Shown here one piece after another: positions 4,795 to 5,172 of a DNA stretch of 5,172 nucleotides. How positions within the stretch are numbered: position 1 is the first letter of the stretch; each line of letters starts with the position of its first letter. Origin of the DNA: JALZAQ01 sp038253885. Lineage in GTDB: Bacteria > Gemmatimonadota > Gemmatimonadetes > Gemmatimonadales > Gemmatimonadaceae. The notes below the pieces were generated by a model that saw only the letters and a list, made by a program, of their open reading frames with translations, was not told the origin of the DNA and made no database searches. The stretch is from assembly GCA_038253885.1 (NCBI GenBank), contig JBBSGP010000118.1, forward strand, positions 1-5,172, in the 5' to 3' direction. A program made the translations under genes and the position numbers.

Positions 4795-5172
4795 GTGAGA
4801 GCCTGGATTCTTCTGGCGGCGACAGCCGCCGCCCTGACAGCCTGCGGCGGTGAGCGGAGCAGTGCAACGGACAGCACCGGCTCCAAGCCGAGCGGAAACG
4901 TCGCCGGAGCGAGCTCCGGCATCGGCGGCGGCGCGGATCTGACGGGTGCGGGGGCGACGTTTCCCTATCCGTTGTACTCGAAGTGGTTCGCCGACTACGC
5001 GGCCAAGACGGGCGTGAAGATCAACTACCAGTCGATCGGCTCCGGCGGCGGCATCCGCCAGCTCACCGAAGGGACGGTCGACTTCGGCGCCTCCGACGCC
5101 CCGATGTCCGACGCCGAGATCGCCAAGCTCAAGGGGCCGGTGCTCCACATCCCGACCGTCCTCGGCGCCGTC
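4795..5172 (+). CDS. pstS: Phosphate ABC transporter substrate-binding lipoprotein PstS (5' part)
   Basis: Periplasmic-side phosphate-binding component of the high-affinity PstSCAB importer. 126 codons are visible and the gene runs off the right edge; full-length PstS is usually 320-370 residues. From GTG at 4795 there is a short lipoprotein signal (RAWILLAATAAALTAC) with lipobox LTAC and lipidated C17. A Gly/Ser-rich tether follows (about 18-46), then the PstS fold. LTGAGATFPYPLYSKWF supplies T55 and F56, YQSIGSGGGIRQ supplies S83, and VDFGASDAPMSD supplies D101. These align with the E. coli mature residues T10, F11, S38 and D56 that hold phosphate. GGAG at 4783-4786 is 8 bases before the GTG, favouring this start. 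An in-frame ATG at 4777 would add MHGAFP and has only GAGGG 11 bases upstream. pstC, pstA, pstB and phoU are expected to the right (family knowledge). Expression is likely under PhoB, through the box at 4704-4721, and possibly modulated by the leader hairpin. Confidence 0.93.
   Translation, partial: MRAWILLAATAAALTACGGERSSATDSTGSKPSGNVAGASSGIGGGADLTGAGATFPYPLYSKWFADYAAKTGVKINYQSIGSGGGIRQLTEGTVDFGASDAPMSDAEIAKLKGPVLHIPTVLGAV

Noticed and set aside
4777..4797. ATG at 4777 as the pstS start
   Set aside because: It is in frame, but its nearest Shine-Dalgarno is 11 bases away, while GTG at 4795 has GGAG at 8 bases and gives a compact lipoprotein signal. Not fully excluded.
3411..4922. A 503-codon open frame on the minus strand across the porin and the pstS leader
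   Set aside because: It is antisense to a gene with a signal peptide and barrel sequence, crosses the pstS signal region, and its translation is rich in R, G, A and E without recognisable domains, as expected for a shadow frame in GC-rich DNA.
1..5172. CRISPR arrays, tRNA or rRNA genes, insertion sequences, integrase sites
   Set aside because: No spaced repeat array, no tRNA cloverleaf or CCA end, no transposase-like frame and no terminal inverted repeats with target duplications were seen.

Overview
The window carries a phosphate-starvation (Pho) locus from a GC-rich, Gram-negative bacterium. A Sec-exported beta-barrel porin with a C-terminal phenylalanine and a PstS lipoprotein with a lipobox both imply an outer membrane. 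Gemmatimonadota or a similar soil phylum fits the style of the proteins. That placement is a low-confidence impression, not something the sequence proves.

Layout, left to right. (1) Bases 1-40 hold what looks like the first 13 codons of a leftward gene with a signal-peptide-like start, cut by the window edge. (2) Bases 41-202 are a divergent intergenic region. It carries a candidate PhoB box (148-165) and an inverted repeat. (3) Bases 203-3257 are a tightly packed rightward operon, udk-phoB-phoR: uridine kinase, PhoB-type response regulator, PhoR-type membrane histidine kinase. The genes overlap by 4 bases at both junctions (ATGA, then GTGA), so translation is probably coupled. (4) Bases 3258-3395 are an untranslated gap. 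A second candidate PhoB box sits across the phoR stop codon (3241-3258). (5) Bases 3396-4679 encode an outer-membrane porin. (6) Bases 4680-4794 hold a third candidate PhoB box inside a hairpin, and then a long, nearly perfect hairpin whose 3' arm contains the pstS ribosome-binding site. (7) Base 4795 to the right edge is the 5' part of pstS, the phosphate-binding protein of the Pst ABC transporter.

How the parts probably work together. PhoR senses phosphate limitation and phosphorylates PhoB. PhoB then activates its own operon, the porin (phosphate entry across the outer membrane) and pstS (periplasmic capture for PstCAB). The most notable observation is a shared 18-bp direct repeat, consensus YYGTKAC-N4-TCGTKAC, with the same 7+4+7 layout as the E. 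coli Pho box. It occurs once before each of the three rightward transcription units. The pentamer GTTAC occurs only three times on the + strand of the window (by eye). Each time it lies exactly 11 bp from a GTGAC. The second notable feature is the hairpin that would hide the pstS Shine-Dalgarno sequence, which suggests post-transcriptional control on top of PhoB control. All regulatory calls are inference from sequence pattern and position.
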